DNA of 64,000 bases from Acidimicrobiia bacterium. Lineage in GTDB: Bacteria; Actinomycetota; Acidimicrobiia; Spongiisociales; ZC4RG35. The stretch is taken from positions 1 to 64,000 of the forward strand of contig JAICNB010000008.1 in assembly GCA_025928935.1 (NCBI GenBank), read 5' to 3'. The position numbers and the translations under genes are program-made. The notes below the pieces were generated by a model that was not told the DNA's origin, did not search any database, and saw only the letters and a program-made list of their open reading frames with translations. This document shows, one piece after another, positions 28,476-37,954 of this stretch (positions are counted from its first letter, which is position 1; each line of letters opens with the position of its first letter).

Positions 28476-29480
28476 TCAGATCGCCCAGTGGCGGGCGACA
28501 GCCTCACCTGCCTCCTCGACCGCTCGAGCCGCGCCCGGGACCGACGAGAGTGGAGGGCCAAAATGCTCCTCCCCGGCCATACCCAGGACCGTGGAGCGGG
28601 CCGAGTGACGCAGACCGTCGAGGTCGTATCCCCCCTCGAGGGCGAAGACCGTACGATTTGGTGGATGGACACGGGCGAGCCGGGAAGCCATCCACCCGTA
28701 GTCGGCATCGAGCAGATCGAGGTCGGCGAGGGGATCTTCGGTGTGGCCGTCGAAGCCGGCGCTGACCAGCACCCAGTCCGGGCGGAACTGAGTGAGCACA
28801 GGGAGCACGAGCGTCTCCCAGGCCCTCCGGTACACATCGCCACCGGTGCCGGCCGGAACCGGGATGTTGACCGTCGTCCCCTTGGCCTCGATCTCGATGT
28901 CATCGGGATGGCCTTCGAACGGATAGAAGTGGTCCTGATGGACCGACACGTAGAGGATTCCCGGGTCGGCCGCCACCAATGACTGCGTCCCGTTCCCGTG
29001 GTGGACGTCCCAGTCGAGGATGGCGACACGCTCACCTTCCGCCCTCAGCAAGGCGGCCACGACGACGACGTTGTTGAACAGGCAGAAGCCCATGGCCCTC
29101 GCCCGCAGGGCGTGATGGCCCGGCGGCCGGCAAAGGGCGAACCCCGTGGCGTCCTCCATCTCACGTAGTGCGTCCACGAGGGTCTTGACTCCACCCACTG
29201 CGGTGAGAGCCGCCGGCCAGGACTCGGGTGAGACGATGGTGTCCATGTCGAGGGCACCACCTCCGGCCAGACAAAAGCCCTCGATCGCCTCGATGTAGGC
29301 CGGGTCATGGACGAGAGCGAGATCGGCCCGGCCGATCGCCAGGGACTCCACCTCGATCAGGCCGAGCCCGCTTTCGGAGATGCCCCGGTACACCGCGCGG
29401 AGTCTCTCGGGTCGTTCCGGGTGATGGCCCCCGGTGTCGTGGAGCATCGCGTGCGGGCTGATGGCCACTACGACTTCCAT
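28476..29480 (-). CDS. Histone deacetylase-family (acetoin utilisation AcuC-like) protein
   Basis: HHPERPERLRAVYRGISES...PPGHHALRARAMGFCLFNNVVVVAALLRAEG...VAILDWDVHHGNGTQ; start 29480. Confidence 0.93.
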   Translation of the reverse strand: MEVVVAISPHAMLHDTGGHHPERPERLRAVYRGISESGLGLIEVESLAIGRADLALVHDPAYIEAIEGFCLAGGGALDMDTIVSPESWPAALTAVGGVKTLVDALREMEDATGFALCRPPGHHALRARAMGFCLFNNVVVVAALLRAEGERVAILDWDVHHGNGTQSLVAADPGILYVSVHQDHFYPFEGHPDDIEIEAKGTTVNIPVPAGTGGDVYRRAWETLVLPVLTQFRPDWVLVSAGFDGHTEDPLADLDLLDADYGWMASRLARVHPPNRTVFALEGGYDLDGLRHSARSTVLGMAGEEHFGPPLSSVPGAARAVEEAGEAVARHWAI

Positions 29481-29498
29481 CCCCGTACTCTCCCACAG

Positions 29499-30260
29499 GT
29501 GCCCGAACGCCTGCACGTGGATGGGGCCTGGCCCGGCCAGCTGACCGTGCGCAGGGGTTGGCACAGGGCGGTCGCCCGCCCCTGGAACGACAAGGTCCTC
29601 GATGCGGCGGTCCGTCTCGAGCGGGGATCGAGCGAGTTCCTGCGCACCGTGGCCGAGCTCCTCGCCCCGATGGGCTCGGGTGTGGTCTACTCCCCCGCCC
29701 TCTACCCCGAGGCGACCAGGGTGTGGGCCAAGGCCGGCTTCACCCCCTTCGGAGTGCTCGATGTCATGGAGATGCGTCTCGGGGCCGGGGTCACGCCACC
29801 GAGACACACGATCCAGGCAACCCGCCGACCGGTCTGGTCATCGCTGGTCGATCTCGACCACCTCGCTTTCGACGGGTTCTGGAGCATGGGTGAGGCGGGC
29901 CTGGTGGAGGCGATGAGGGCGACGCCCCGTTCCGTGGTGCTCGAAGCCCGGCTCGACGGGGCGTTGGCGGGCTATGCCCTGGCCGGCGCCCAGACCATGC
30001 TCTCGTTCCTGCAGAGGGTTGCGGTGGCGCCGACATACTCCGGTCAGGGGGTGGGCACCTCGTTGCTTCGTGCCTCGGTGGCATGGGCCGCAGCCCGAGG
30101 GGCGAGGGTGATGGTGCTCAACGTCAGACCGGAGAACGACCGGGCCCGGCGCCTATATGAGCGGGAGGGGTTCGAGATGAGAGACGTCCACCTCGACCTG
30201 TTGCGATTCGGAGCTCCTCCGCGCCCTATCGGGGGTCTGGGGGCCGCCCCCCAGAGATGA
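29499..30260 (+). CDS. GNAT-family N-acetyltransferase
   Basis: RVAVAPTYSGQGVGTSLLRASVAWAAARGARVMVLNVRPENDRARRLYEREGFEM; probable GTG start 29499. Confidence 0.85.
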   Translation: MPERLHVDGAWPGQLTVRRGWHRAVARPWNDKVLDAAVRLERGSSEFLRTVAELLAPMGSGVVYSPALYPEATRVWAKAGFTPFGVLDVMEMRLGAGVTPPRHTIQATRRPVWSSLVDLDHLAFDGFWSMGEAGLVEAMRATPRSVVLEARLDGALAGYALAGAQTMLSFLQRVAVAPTYSGQGVGTSLLRASVAWAAARGARVMVLNVRPENDRARRLYEREGFEMRDVHLDLLRFGAPPRPIGGLGAAPQR

Positions 30261-30281
30261 CAGCTGCTGAACTGAAGAGAC

Positions 30282-31574
30282 ATGGCGCCCCCGGTCTCTG
30301 ATCGCTTCCGGCTCGAGATGCGTCTCGGCCGTGATCAGGACATCGAGGAGTGGCTGGCCACCGACACCTCACTGGAGCGGCCGGTCCTGATCAGGTCCCT
30401 CGGGCCTGAATCGAGTCAGGAGCGCCGTTCCCGGTTCATCGCCGCGGTGAGTGGCGCCGCCAAGACCGCCCACCCCCATCTGGCCCGGGTCTTCGCGGTA
30501 GAAGACGTCGCGGGAGGCGCATACGCCGTGTGCGAATGGACCGGTGGGGCTTCGGCGGCCGACCGCATCGCCGCGGAGCAGATGGTCGGCCTCGAGGAGT
30601 TCCTACCCAACGCTTCCGGGCTGGCCGGTGCGTTGGCCGCCCTCCATGAATCAGGGGCCACCCATGGCCGCATCGACCTCTCTGCCATCTCCTGGTCCGT
30701 AGCTCATCCGGCCAAGCTTGGCGGATTCGGCCGGGAGGCACACACCGATCAAGAGGGGGACGTCCGTGCGCTCGCGGCAGCCCTCGAAACGGCCCTCACC
30801 GGTGCCGTGCCGGGCGGCCCTCCGCCGTCCGAGAGCATCGACGGTGTGCCCCGGGCCATCGATCGGATCCTGCGCTCCGCCCAGTCGGGGCGGGCCAGCG
30901 CCTCAGACCTGGAGAAGGCGCTGATAGCTGCCCCTTCGCTGCGGGCTGCCCAGCCCGAGCCGCCTTCCACCTCCCGCCGACTGCTCTATGTGGCCATCGG
31001 ATTGGTGGTCGTGGCCATCGGACTGGTGGCCCTTGGTCGTCTGTTCATCGGAGGGGGCGAGCCGATCATCCCCGTCGTTCCCCCCTCCACCACGCTCGGC
31101 CCCACTCCGACCAGCACCGTCGTGACCGTGACCACCCTCCCCACGGGACCGGTCCGGGTGGCCGGGTTCGCCTCGTTCGACCCGTTCGGCGACGGATCCG
31201 AGAATGACGATGCGGTCGGCGACGTGCTCGACGGCAGCGCCTCCACCGTCTGGAGATCGGAGCGATACGTGGACCCCCTCTCCCTGGTCAAGCCCGGAGT
31301 CGGGCTGCGGTTCCAGCTGACCGGCACCCCGTCCGCGGTGCAGCTGGTCGGGCTCACCACCGGGACCACCTTCGACATCTACTGGTCACGGGAGCCTCCC
31401 GAAGGCATCGACGGGTTGGAGCGTGCCCTCAGTGGCACCGCGGAGGCGAGCGAGACCTTGTTCCCCCTCCCCCCTCGGGAAGGAGGCCACTGGCTTTTGT
31501 GGATGACCGAGTTCCCCCAGCAGCCTGACGGTTCCTATTACGCGGAGCTGGCAGAAGTACGATTCACCCCGTGA
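30282..31574 (+). CDS. Membrane-anchored pseudokinase with extracytoplasmic C-terminal domain (resembles the non-MurJ part of mycobacterial MviN)
   Basis: Kinase-like N-term with degenerate motifs (VLIRSL, HGRIDLSAISW, LGGFG), TM LLYVAIGLVVVAIGLVALGRLF, C-term discoidin-like VGDVLDGSASTVWRSERY; upstream of sigM/trxBA as in mycobacteria. Confidence 0.75.
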   Translation: MAPPVSDRFRLEMRLGRDQDIEEWLATDTSLERPVLIRSLGPESSQERRSRFIAAVSGAAKTAHPHLARVFAVEDVAGGAYAVCEWTGGASAADRIAAEQMVGLEEFLPNASGLAGALAALHESGATHGRIDLSAISWSVAHPAKLGGFGREAHTDQEGDVRALAAALETALTGAVPGGPPPSESIDGVPRAIDRILRSAQSGRASASDLEKALIAAPSLRAAQPEPPSTSRRLLYVAIGLVVVAIGLVALGRLFIGGGEPIIPVVPPSTTLGPTPTSTVVTVTTLPTGPVRVAGFASFDPFGDGSENDDAVGDVLDGSASTVWRSERYVDPLSLVKPGVGLRFQLTGTPSAVQLVGLTTGTTFDIYWSREPPEGIDGLERALSGTAEASETLFPLPPREGGHWLLWMTEFPQQPDGSYYAELAEVRFTP

Positions 31575-32119
31575 CGGTCCCCGGCAACGAAGCCGAGTTG
31601 CTGGCTCGCGTCGTCATCGGGGATCGGCAGGCTTTCGAGCTGGTCATGCGGAACCATGAAGACCGGGTCTTCTCGGTCTGTCTCCGCATCCTCGGTGATC
31701 GGGAAAGGGCGCTCGACGCCACCCAGGACACTTTCCTGACCGTCTTTCGCAAGGCGCGCCAATTCGAAGGACGCTCCGCCGTGGGGACCTGGATCTACCG
31801 GATCGCCGTCAACACTTGTTACGACCAGCTGCGGCGGATGCAACGGAGACCCACGGAGAGGTTCCCCGAGCACCTCGACCCGTCGGATCCGGGGGCCGAG
31901 CAGGAGATCGAGTCGGCCGGTCTCCGGCCCGAGATCGAAGCCGCCCTCGCCGTGCTTTCGCCCGACTTCCGCAATGCGGTGATTCTGTCCGATCTCGAAG
32001 GTCTGTCCCTGCCAGAGGTGGCCGATGTCCTCGGTGTCCCCGTGGGGACGGTCAAGTCCCGCCTGTTCAGGGGACGCCGGCTCCTGGCTCAGCGTCTGGG
32101 GAACCAAACGATGTCATGA
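31571..32119 (+). CDS. ECF RNA polymerase sigma factor (SigM-like by position)
   Basis: LVMRNHEDRVFSVCLRILGDRERALDATQDTFLTVFRKARQFEGRSAVGTWIYRIAVNTCYDQLRR...LSLPEVADVLGVPVGTVKSRLFRGRRLL; GTGA overlap with previous gene. Confidence 0.93.
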   Translation: MTVPGNEAELLARVVIGDRQAFELVMRNHEDRVFSVCLRILGDRERALDATQDTFLTVFRKARQFEGRSAVGTWIYRIAVNTCYDQLRRMQRRPTERFPEHLDPSDPGAEQEIESAGLRPEIEAALAVLSPDFRNAVILSDLEGLSLPEVADVLGVPVGTVKSRLFRGRRLLAQRLGNQTMS

Positions 32120-32916
32120 GACCATCCAACCAGGGAATGCACGAACACGACCTCGATCTGATCGCCGCTCTGGCGGATGGTTCTACCAGCGATGCGGCGG
32201 ATGGCGCCGCGAGCGGCGCGGCCGGCGCACGCTCCCTGGTCGAGACGTGCCCGGTCTGCCGCGCCGAATACGAGGCTCAGACGGAAGTGATCGCATGGCT
32301 CGCCGGCTCCCCCACCCCGGCCATGACCGACATGGAGCGAGCCGGCCTGCATCGCGCCGTCCGCTCGGGGATCGAGAGCGAGAAGCCGGCAGCCCCGGCG
32401 GCCCCGTGGTGGCAGCGTCTCGGCTACGTGGCGGCCGGGCTGCTGGTGGTGGCCGGCCTCGTCGCTGTGTTGCAGAACTCGGGTGTGTTGGGCGGCGCCG
32501 ACGGCCTGGCCGAATCCGCCGCCACGACCGTCGCCGGGGAGGCCGAAGCCGCCGGGGGGGCAGAAGGCACCGGGGCGCCGACCGAAGGGATCCCGTTCGT
32601 TGCCGGCGACACCGCTGAGGATTTCGACCCTCAGGAGGCGCCCACGACCACAGCGGCCGCGTCGGAGTCGCTGACTCTCCCCTTTGCCGAGTTCGCCGAC
32701 GAGGCCCGCTCCAGCCAGACCCAGCGCGAGGAGACCGACACCAATGAGGACGATCGGGAGTGCCTCGCCCGGGCCGGGCTCGACCGTCACGTCGTGGTGA
32801 GGGAGATCGAAGACGAGAAGACCTACCTGGTGGTGATGCCCGAAGACCCGGCTGAGGACCCGGTCGTCTTTTTCGTCGAGGTGCCCGAGTGCCGCATCGT
32901 CTTCGAGGATCGCTGA
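32116..32916 (+). CDS. Anti-sigma factor-like membrane protein
   Basis: Partial zinc-finger SLVETCPVCRAEYEAQ, TM segment YVAAGLLVVAGLVAVLQ; overlaps sigma stop; real start 32116. Confidence 0.75.
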   Translation: MRPSNQGMHEHDLDLIAALADGSTSDAADGAASGAAGARSLVETCPVCRAEYEAQTEVIAWLAGSPTPAMTDMERAGLHRAVRSGIESEKPAAPAAPWWQRLGYVAAGLLVVAGLVAVLQNSGVLGGADGLAESAATTVAGEAEAAGGAEGTGAPTEGIPFVAGDTAEDFDPQEAPTTTAAASESLTLPFAEFADEARSSQTQREETDTNEDDRECLARAGLDRHVVVREIEDEKTYLVVMPEDPAEDPVVFFVEVPECRIVFEDR

Positions 32917-32961
32917 CCACGCGCTAGGGCTTGGACCGTTCGGCAAACTATCCTCGCCGCA

Positions 32962-33231
32962 ATGGAGGAATGGGCTGCTCGCTTTGCCGAGGTCCTCGAG
33001 CAGATCGGGGTCAAGGTTCGCTCGCTGACGGTCGACCGGGTGGCCCGAGGGATCCGGCTCACCGGTCTGGGAATCCTCGCCGCAACTTTGGGGTTCTCCG
33101 CGGTGCTCTTCCTCTTTCTAGCGATATTCGGCGCCCTCGAGATCCCGCTGACGACGGCCGGGGCCCTGGCGGTGATCGGTGTCGCTCTGATCGGGGGGGG
33201 CAGCTACCTCTGGATCAAGAGAGTCGAATGA
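32962..33231 (+). CDS. Small membrane protein (phage-holin-III-like)
   Basis: Two hydrophobic segments; translationally coupled to trxB. Confidence 0.6.
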   Translation: MEEWAARFAEVLEQIGVKVRSLTVDRVARGIRLTGLGILAATLGFSAVLFLFLAIFGALEIPLTTAGALAVIGVALIGGGSYLWIKRVE

Positions 33232-34154
33232 ATCACGAGAAACTGATCATCATCGGTTCGGGGCCGGCTGGTCTCACGGCCGCCCTCTATGCCGCGCGGG
33301 CCGACCTCGAGCCGCTCGTGTTCGAGGGGGTGGCCGCCGGCGGGCAGTTGATGATCACGACGGATGTGGAGAACTACCCCGGCTTTCCCGACGGGATCCT
33401 CGGACCGGAGCTTATGGATCAGTTCAGAAAGCAGGCCGAGCGCTTCGGGTCCCGGCTCCAGCAGGTCGATGTGACCAAGGTGGACTTCGGCGTCAAGCCT
33501 TTTCGGGTCGACGTGGGTGCCGACGTCTACACCGCGGACGCGGTCATCGTGGCCACCGGCGCCAGTGCCAGGTGGCTCGGCGTGCCCGGTGAAGAGAAGC
33601 TGACCGGGCGCGGGGTCTCGGCATGTGCCACCTGTGACGGGTTCTTCTTCAGGAATCAGGACCTGATCGTCGTCGGTGGTGGTGACACCGCCATGGAAGA
33701 GGCTCTCTTCCTCACCAAGTTCGCCAACAAGATCACGATCGTCCATCGCCGCGACGAGTTCAGGGCGTCGAAGATCATGGCGCAGCGGGCGATCGACCAT
33801 CCCAAGATCGACGTGCTGTGGAACACGGTGCTCGAGGAGATCCACGGTGAGGGAACCGTCGAGAAGGTCACCCTGAGGGACACGGTCACGGGCGTCACCC
33901 GGGAGATGGCAGCGAACGGCGTCTTCATCGCCATCGGGCACAAGCCCAACACCGATTTGTTCGCTCAGCATCTCGATCTCGACGAGAATGGATACATCGT
34001 GAAGTCACCCGACGGAAGCACACGGACCAACGTGGATGGTGTGTTCGCCGCGGGGGACGTCGCCGACCACACCTATCGCCAGGCGGTCACTGCGGCAGGG
34101 ACCGGGTGCATGGCGGCCATCGACGCAGAGCGATGGCTCGCCGGCCTGGAATGA
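33228..34154 (+). CDS. trxB: Thioredoxin reductase
   Basis: [34 protein letters not shown]...[27 protein letters not shown]; start 33228. Confidence 0.97.
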   Translation: MNHEKLIIIGSGPAGLTAALYAARADLEPLVFEGVAAGGQLMITTDVENYPGFPDGILGPELMDQFRKQAERFGSRLQQVDVTKVDFGVKPFRVDVGADVYTADAVIVATGASARWLGVPGEEKLTGRGVSACATCDGFFFRNQDLIVVGGGDTAMEEALFLTKFANKITIVHRRDEFRASKIMAQRAIDHPKIDVLWNTVLEEIHGEGTVEKVTLRDTVTGVTREMAANGVFIAIGHKPNTDLFAQHLDLDENGYIVKSPDGSTRTNVDGVFAAGDVADHTYRQAVTAAGTGCMAAIDAERWLAGLE

Positions 34155-34183
34155 CGCCCCGACCGCGAGGAGAGACCAGAGAA

Positions 34184-34504
34184 ATGCCCGAAAACATCGT
34201 CACCCTGAATGACGGCACATTCAACGACGCGATCAGCGGCGACAAGCCCATCCTGGTCGACTTCTGGGCCGAGTGGTGCGGTCCGTGCCGGGTGATCGCC
34301 CCCGTCCTGGAAGAGATCGCGGCCGAGAACGAGGGACTCACCATCGGCAAGCTCAACATCGACCACAACCCGATGCCGGCGGCGAAGCACGACGTCATGA
34401 GCATCCCGACCCTGATCCTGTTCAAGGACGGCGTGGAGAAGAAGCGCATCGTCGGGGCCGCCCCCAAACACAGGCTGTTACAGGAACTGTCAGAGTTCCT
34501 GTGA
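34184..34504 (+). CDS. trxA: Thioredoxin
   Basis: ILVDFWAEWCGPCRVIAPVLEEIA; start 34184. Confidence 0.96.
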   Translation: MPENIVTLNDGTFNDAISGDKPILVDFWAEWCGPCRVIAPVLEEIAAENEGLTIGKLNIDHNPMPAAKHDVMSIPTLILFKDGVEKKRIVGAAPKHRLLQELSEFL

Positions 34505-34505
34505 A

Positions 34506-34536
34506 TCGGTCGGGGCGGAGCGGCAGCCCCGGCCGA
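34506..34536. terminator. Stem-loop immediately after trxA
   Basis: TCGGTCGGGGC-ggagcggca-GCCCCGGCCGA (one T/G wobble pair). Confidence 0.55.
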
Positions 34537-34653
34537 CCGGCGTCAGTTTGGCCGGCAAGGGCGACTTAGTCTGATACGCATGACGGTGGTCCCCCACTCG
34601 CGACGTACCCTCGGTCTCGGAGGCAGTCGGCCAAAGTCGGCCGGCAATTAGGG

Positions 34654-35637
34654 ATGCGTCTCTATCGCGCCGGTGATGAAGGAGCCGCGGTCCGGGACAT
34701 CCAGGAACGTCTCGACGCGCTCGGCTTTTCGCCCGGGCAGGACACACCGAGCTCCTTCTCCGCCGGAACCGAAGACGCAGTGCGGGAGTTCCAGCGGGCC
34801 CGAGGGCTCGACGTCGACGGAATCGTTGGCCCCGATACCTGGCGCTCCCTCTACGAAGCGGGGTATCGACTCGGTGATCGGATGCTGTTCCTCCGCCGCC
34901 CGATGATGCGGGGCGAGGATGTGTCGGAGCTGCAGTCCCGTCTCAGCTCGCTCGGATTCGACGTGGGCAAGGTCGATGGGATCTTCGGGCCGAAGACCGA
35001 GCAGGCCGTCATCGAGTTCCAGCACAATCGTGACCTGGCAGAAGATGGAAAGGCAGGCCCGGAGGTGGTTACCGAGGTCCACCTGGTGACTCGTGGGGAG
35101 ATGCGTGAGGGCCGCCAGGCGGTGCGGGAGCGGGAATGGCTGAGAAGACTCCCCGCGACCGTGGCGGGAACGCGGGTCTACATCGATGCCGGCTGTCGCG
35201 ATCCCCATGAGGCGTCCGTTGCGTGGGACGCGGCATCGGCCGCGGCTCTCGCCCTACAGGACCTGGGTGGCCTGCCCGTCATGTCACGGTCACAGGACGC
35301 ATCCGTCCCCGAACGTCTACGCGCCAACAGGGCAAACGTGTTCGGCGCCGACCTGATCGTCGCATTCCAGTTGAGCGCCGACGGCGACGACTCGGTGTTC
35401 TACTTCGCCTCGGAGCACAGCCGCTCCGAGGCAGGTGAGCTCCTGGCCCGATCTCTGGCGACGGTTCTGGGCGGCAAGGTGGAAGGTCGTGCCGGCGCTC
35501 TGCTCAAAGAGACCCGGGCCCCCGCCGTGGTGGTGTCACGGGGGAGACTCGATGAGGAAGTGGGCTACGCCGTGGTCGACGGTCTGACCCGGTTCTTCGC
35601 CGGTGCGGCCGTCGATGCGGCCGCTTCTACCCGTTGA
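34654..35637 (+). CDS. cwlM: CwlM-like protein: two peptidoglycan-binding domains + catalytically degenerate amidase_3 domain
   Basis: DIQERLDALGFSPGQ...LQSRLSSLGFDVGKVDGIFGPKTEQAVIEFQ...; between trxA and parB as in mycobacteria. Confidence 0.85.
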   Translation: MRLYRAGDEGAAVRDIQERLDALGFSPGQDTPSSFSAGTEDAVREFQRARGLDVDGIVGPDTWRSLYEAGYRLGDRMLFLRRPMMRGEDVSELQSRLSSLGFDVGKVDGIFGPKTEQAVIEFQHNRDLAEDGKAGPEVVTEVHLVTRGEMREGRQAVREREWLRRLPATVAGTRVYIDAGCRDPHEASVAWDAASAAALALQDLGGLPVMSRSQDASVPERLRANRANVFGADLIVAFQLSADGDDSVFYFASEHSRSEAGELLARSLATVLGGKVEGRAGALLKETRAPAVVVSRGRLDEEVGYAVVDGLTRFFAGAAVDAAASTR

Positions 35638-36478
35638 AGATGCGGTAGAGACGCTCCAGCTCGCCGAGCGACCCGAACTTGATCTCCACCTTTCCCTTCT
35701 CGTTCCGGTAGGTGATCTTCACCGGGGCGGCGAGATGGTCGGTGAGCCTCTTCTCCAACTCGATGATCTCAACCGGGCGTAGCTGGCGGACACCCGTCGG
35801 CGTGTTACGACCCGTCCCCTTGCGGAGACGCACCGCATCCTCGATCTGCCGAACGCTCCAACCGTCGTCGACTGCCCGTCCCGCCAGATGGATTGCGTAT
35901 CCGGAGTCCTCGAGACCGACCAGGGCGCGGGCGTGCCCGGCCGAGAGATCCCCGGCGTCGACCATCGCCTGGACCTCCTCGGGTAGCTGCAGCAGTCGGA
36001 GGGTGTTCGACACCGCCGGTCTCGACTTCCCGACTCGTTCCGCCACCTTCTCCTGGGTCATTCCATAATTTTCCAGGAGTTGCTGGTAGGCGTGAGCCTC
36101 CTCCAGTGGGGTGAGATCCTGACGTTGCACGTTCTCGATGAGCGCTTCGACCAGGGTTGGTTGACCCGTGGTCTCGCGGATCACTGCCGGGATCAGCGAC
36201 AGACCGGCTCTCTTCGCCGCCCGCCATCGTCGTTCACCGGCGATGAGCACATACCCGTCATCACCGCTGGTCACCACCACCGGCTGGAGAACCCCGACCT
36301 CCTTCATCGATGACGCCATCTCTTCCAGGGTGTCGTCGTCGAATCGGGACCGGGGTTGGTCGGGGTTGACCGAGATCTGATCGACCGGGATCTGCTTGAA
36401 ACCCTCGGGCTCACCCCCGGGCTCGATCGGGATGAGTGACTCGAGACCTCTGCCCAACCCGGTGCGCCGACTGGTCAT
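35627..36478 (-). CDS. parB: Chromosome partitioning protein ParB
   Basis: GLGRGLESLIP...QIPVDQISVNPDQPRSRFDDDTLEEMASSMKEVGVLQPVVV...YVLIAGERRWRAAKRAG. Confidence 0.97.
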   Translation of the reverse strand: MTSRRTGLGRGLESLIPIEPGGEPEGFKQIPVDQISVNPDQPRSRFDDDTLEEMASSMKEVGVLQPVVVTSGDDGYVLIAGERRWRAAKRAGLSLIPAVIRETTGQPTLVEALIENVQRQDLTPLEEAHAYQQLLENYGMTQEKVAERVGKSRPAVSNTLRLLQLPEEVQAMVDAGDLSAGHARALVGLEDSGYAIHLAGRAVDDGWSVRQIEDAVRLRKGTGRNTPTGVRQLRPVEIIELEKRLTDHLAAPVKITYRNEKGKVEIKFGSLGELERLYRIFNG

Positions 36479-36479
36479 G

Positions 36480-37271
36480 TCATCCTCCCTTGCTCAACCC
36501 GTGTCGCTCGATGAACTCCCGTCCCAATTGGCGATAGGCGATGGCCCCCCGGCTCATCGGGTCGAAGGCCTCGATCGGCTCCCCATAGGATGGGGCCTCG
36601 GACAACCGCACCGATCGTGGGATCACCGCCCGATAGGTGCTGTCGGCAAAATGATCCCGGACCTGGCTGGCCACGTCTTTGGACAACTTGGTGCGACCGT
36701 CGTACATGGTCAACACCACACCCCCGACCTTCAAGTCGGAATTGAGGTTTTGGGTGACCAGCTGGACGTTGCGCAACAGCTGGCTCAAACCCTCCAGGGC
36801 GTAATACTCACATTGGATCGGGATCAATACCTCATCGGCGGCGGTGAAGGCGTTGACGGTGAGCAGACCCAAGGAGGGTGGGCAGTCGATCAAGATCACA
36901 TCGAAACCCTGATCCAGCTCGGCTATGGCGGTGCGGAGACGGGTTTCACGTGAAAACAGGGAGACCAGCTCGATCTCGGCGCCGGCCAGGTCGATGGTGG
37001 CAGGGAGAACGAAGAGATCACGCACCGAGGTGGCCTCCACCGCATCCTCGACCTCCGCCTCTTTGAGCAAAACCTCGTAAACCGAGGTGTCTACTGTGGA
37101 ACGATCCAGACCGAGCCCGCTGGTGGCGTTGCCCTGTGGGTCGAGATCGATGAGAAGGGTGCGTTGACCCTGAAAGGCCAATGTCGCGGCCAGATTGATG
37201 GCGGTGGTGGTCTTGCCAACCCCACCTTTCTGATTGGCCAGAGCGACCACCAGTGGTCCTTTGTCAGTCAC
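36480..37271 (-). CDS. parA: Chromosome partitioning ATPase ParA
   Basis: VVALANQKGGVGKTTTAINLAATLAFQGQRTLLIDLDPQGNATSGLG. Confidence 0.97.
   Translation of the reverse strand: MTDKGPLVVALANQKGGVGKTTTAINLAATLAFQGQRTLLIDLDPQGNATSGLGLDRSTVDTSVYEVLLKEAEVEDAVEATSVRDLFVLPATIDLAGAEIELVSLFSRETRLRTAIAELDQGFDVILIDCPPSLGLLTVNAFTAADEVLIPIQCEYYALEGLSQLLRNVQLVTQNLNSDLKVGGVVLTMYDGRTKLSKDVASQVRDHFADSTYRAVIPRSVRLSEAPSYGEPIEAFDPMSRGAIAYRQLGREFIERHGLSKGG
36942..36957. promoter_or_regulatory. parS: Candidate parS site inside parA
   Basis: GGTTTCACGTGAAAAC, 13/16 match to TGTTTCACGTGAAACA. Confidence 0.55.
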
Positions 37272-37280
37272 TGCTGTAAC

Positions 37281-37934
37281 TCACTGAGGACGCATGATAA
37301 GAAGCCAGACCCTTTGGTCAAGGACCGCTCCCGGTACCTCCATCAAATCGAAGCCGACCACCTCGGGTGGAGACGCCCAGGAACCACCGACCACCGCCCT
37401 ACCCTCCGGCCCCAGGATTCGGGTGAAACTGGTCACCGCCTGGTCCGGGGAGAGACTGGCTCGGGAGACGATCCCATCCACCGGGGTTTGCCAGTTGGCG
37501 ATATCTCCAAGTACTACCTCGACATTCTCCAGATCGAGAACCCGGACCGCTCGTTTCATCAGTTCGATGCGACGACCGGAGCGATCGAGCAGGGAGAATC
37601 TGGTATCGGGCATGAGGATGCTGAGCGGGATACCGGGGAGACCCACACCCGAGCCGACATCGAGGATGTGCTTCGGGTTGATGGGGAAGCCACCGGCGAA
37701 GAGCAGTGAATCACCGATGTGACGATTGTCGATCCGCTCGGTCTCGTAGGGCCCAATCCCGCCCGCCTTGACCGCTTCGGTCAACAGCCAGTCCCGGTAC
37801 TCCGCCAGTTTGCCCAGATCCGATGGGGTGAGATGACGACCCGACCATTCGGTACAACGGGTCCACACCAGATGTGAATGTTCCACGTGAAACAGTGTGG
37901 GATCTGGGTTCGAATCGTGAGTTCGGGAACCCAA
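37281..37934 (-). CDS. rsmG: 16S rRNA (guanine-N7) methyltransferase RsmG/GidB
   Basis: LFHVEHS near N-term; ILDVGSGVGLPGIPLSILMPDTRFSLLDRSGRRIELMKRAV. Confidence 0.95.
   Translation of the reverse strand: MGSRTHDSNPDPTLFHVEHSHLVWTRCTEWSGRHLTPSDLGKLAEYRDWLLTEAVKAGGIGPYETERIDNRHIGDSLLFAGGFPINPKHILDVGSGVGLPGIPLSILMPDTRFSLLDRSGRRIELMKRAVRVLDLENVEVVLGDIANWQTPVDGIVSRASLSPDQAVTSFTRILGPEGRAVVGGSWASPPEVVGFDLMEVPGAVLDQRVWLLIMRPQ
37879..37894. promoter_or_regulatory. parS: parS site in the 5' end of rsmG
   Basis: TGTTCCACGTGAAACA, 15/16 match to TGTTTCACGTGAAACA; encodes the FHVEH motif. Confidence 0.85.
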
Positions 37935-37954
37935 AACCCCGACCCGGGACCCGT

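Noticed and set aside
37905-37925. GGTTCGAATC-like string resembling a tRNA T-loop
   Set aside because: Lies in the rsmG 5' end; no acceptor, anticodon or D arm could be assembled around it.
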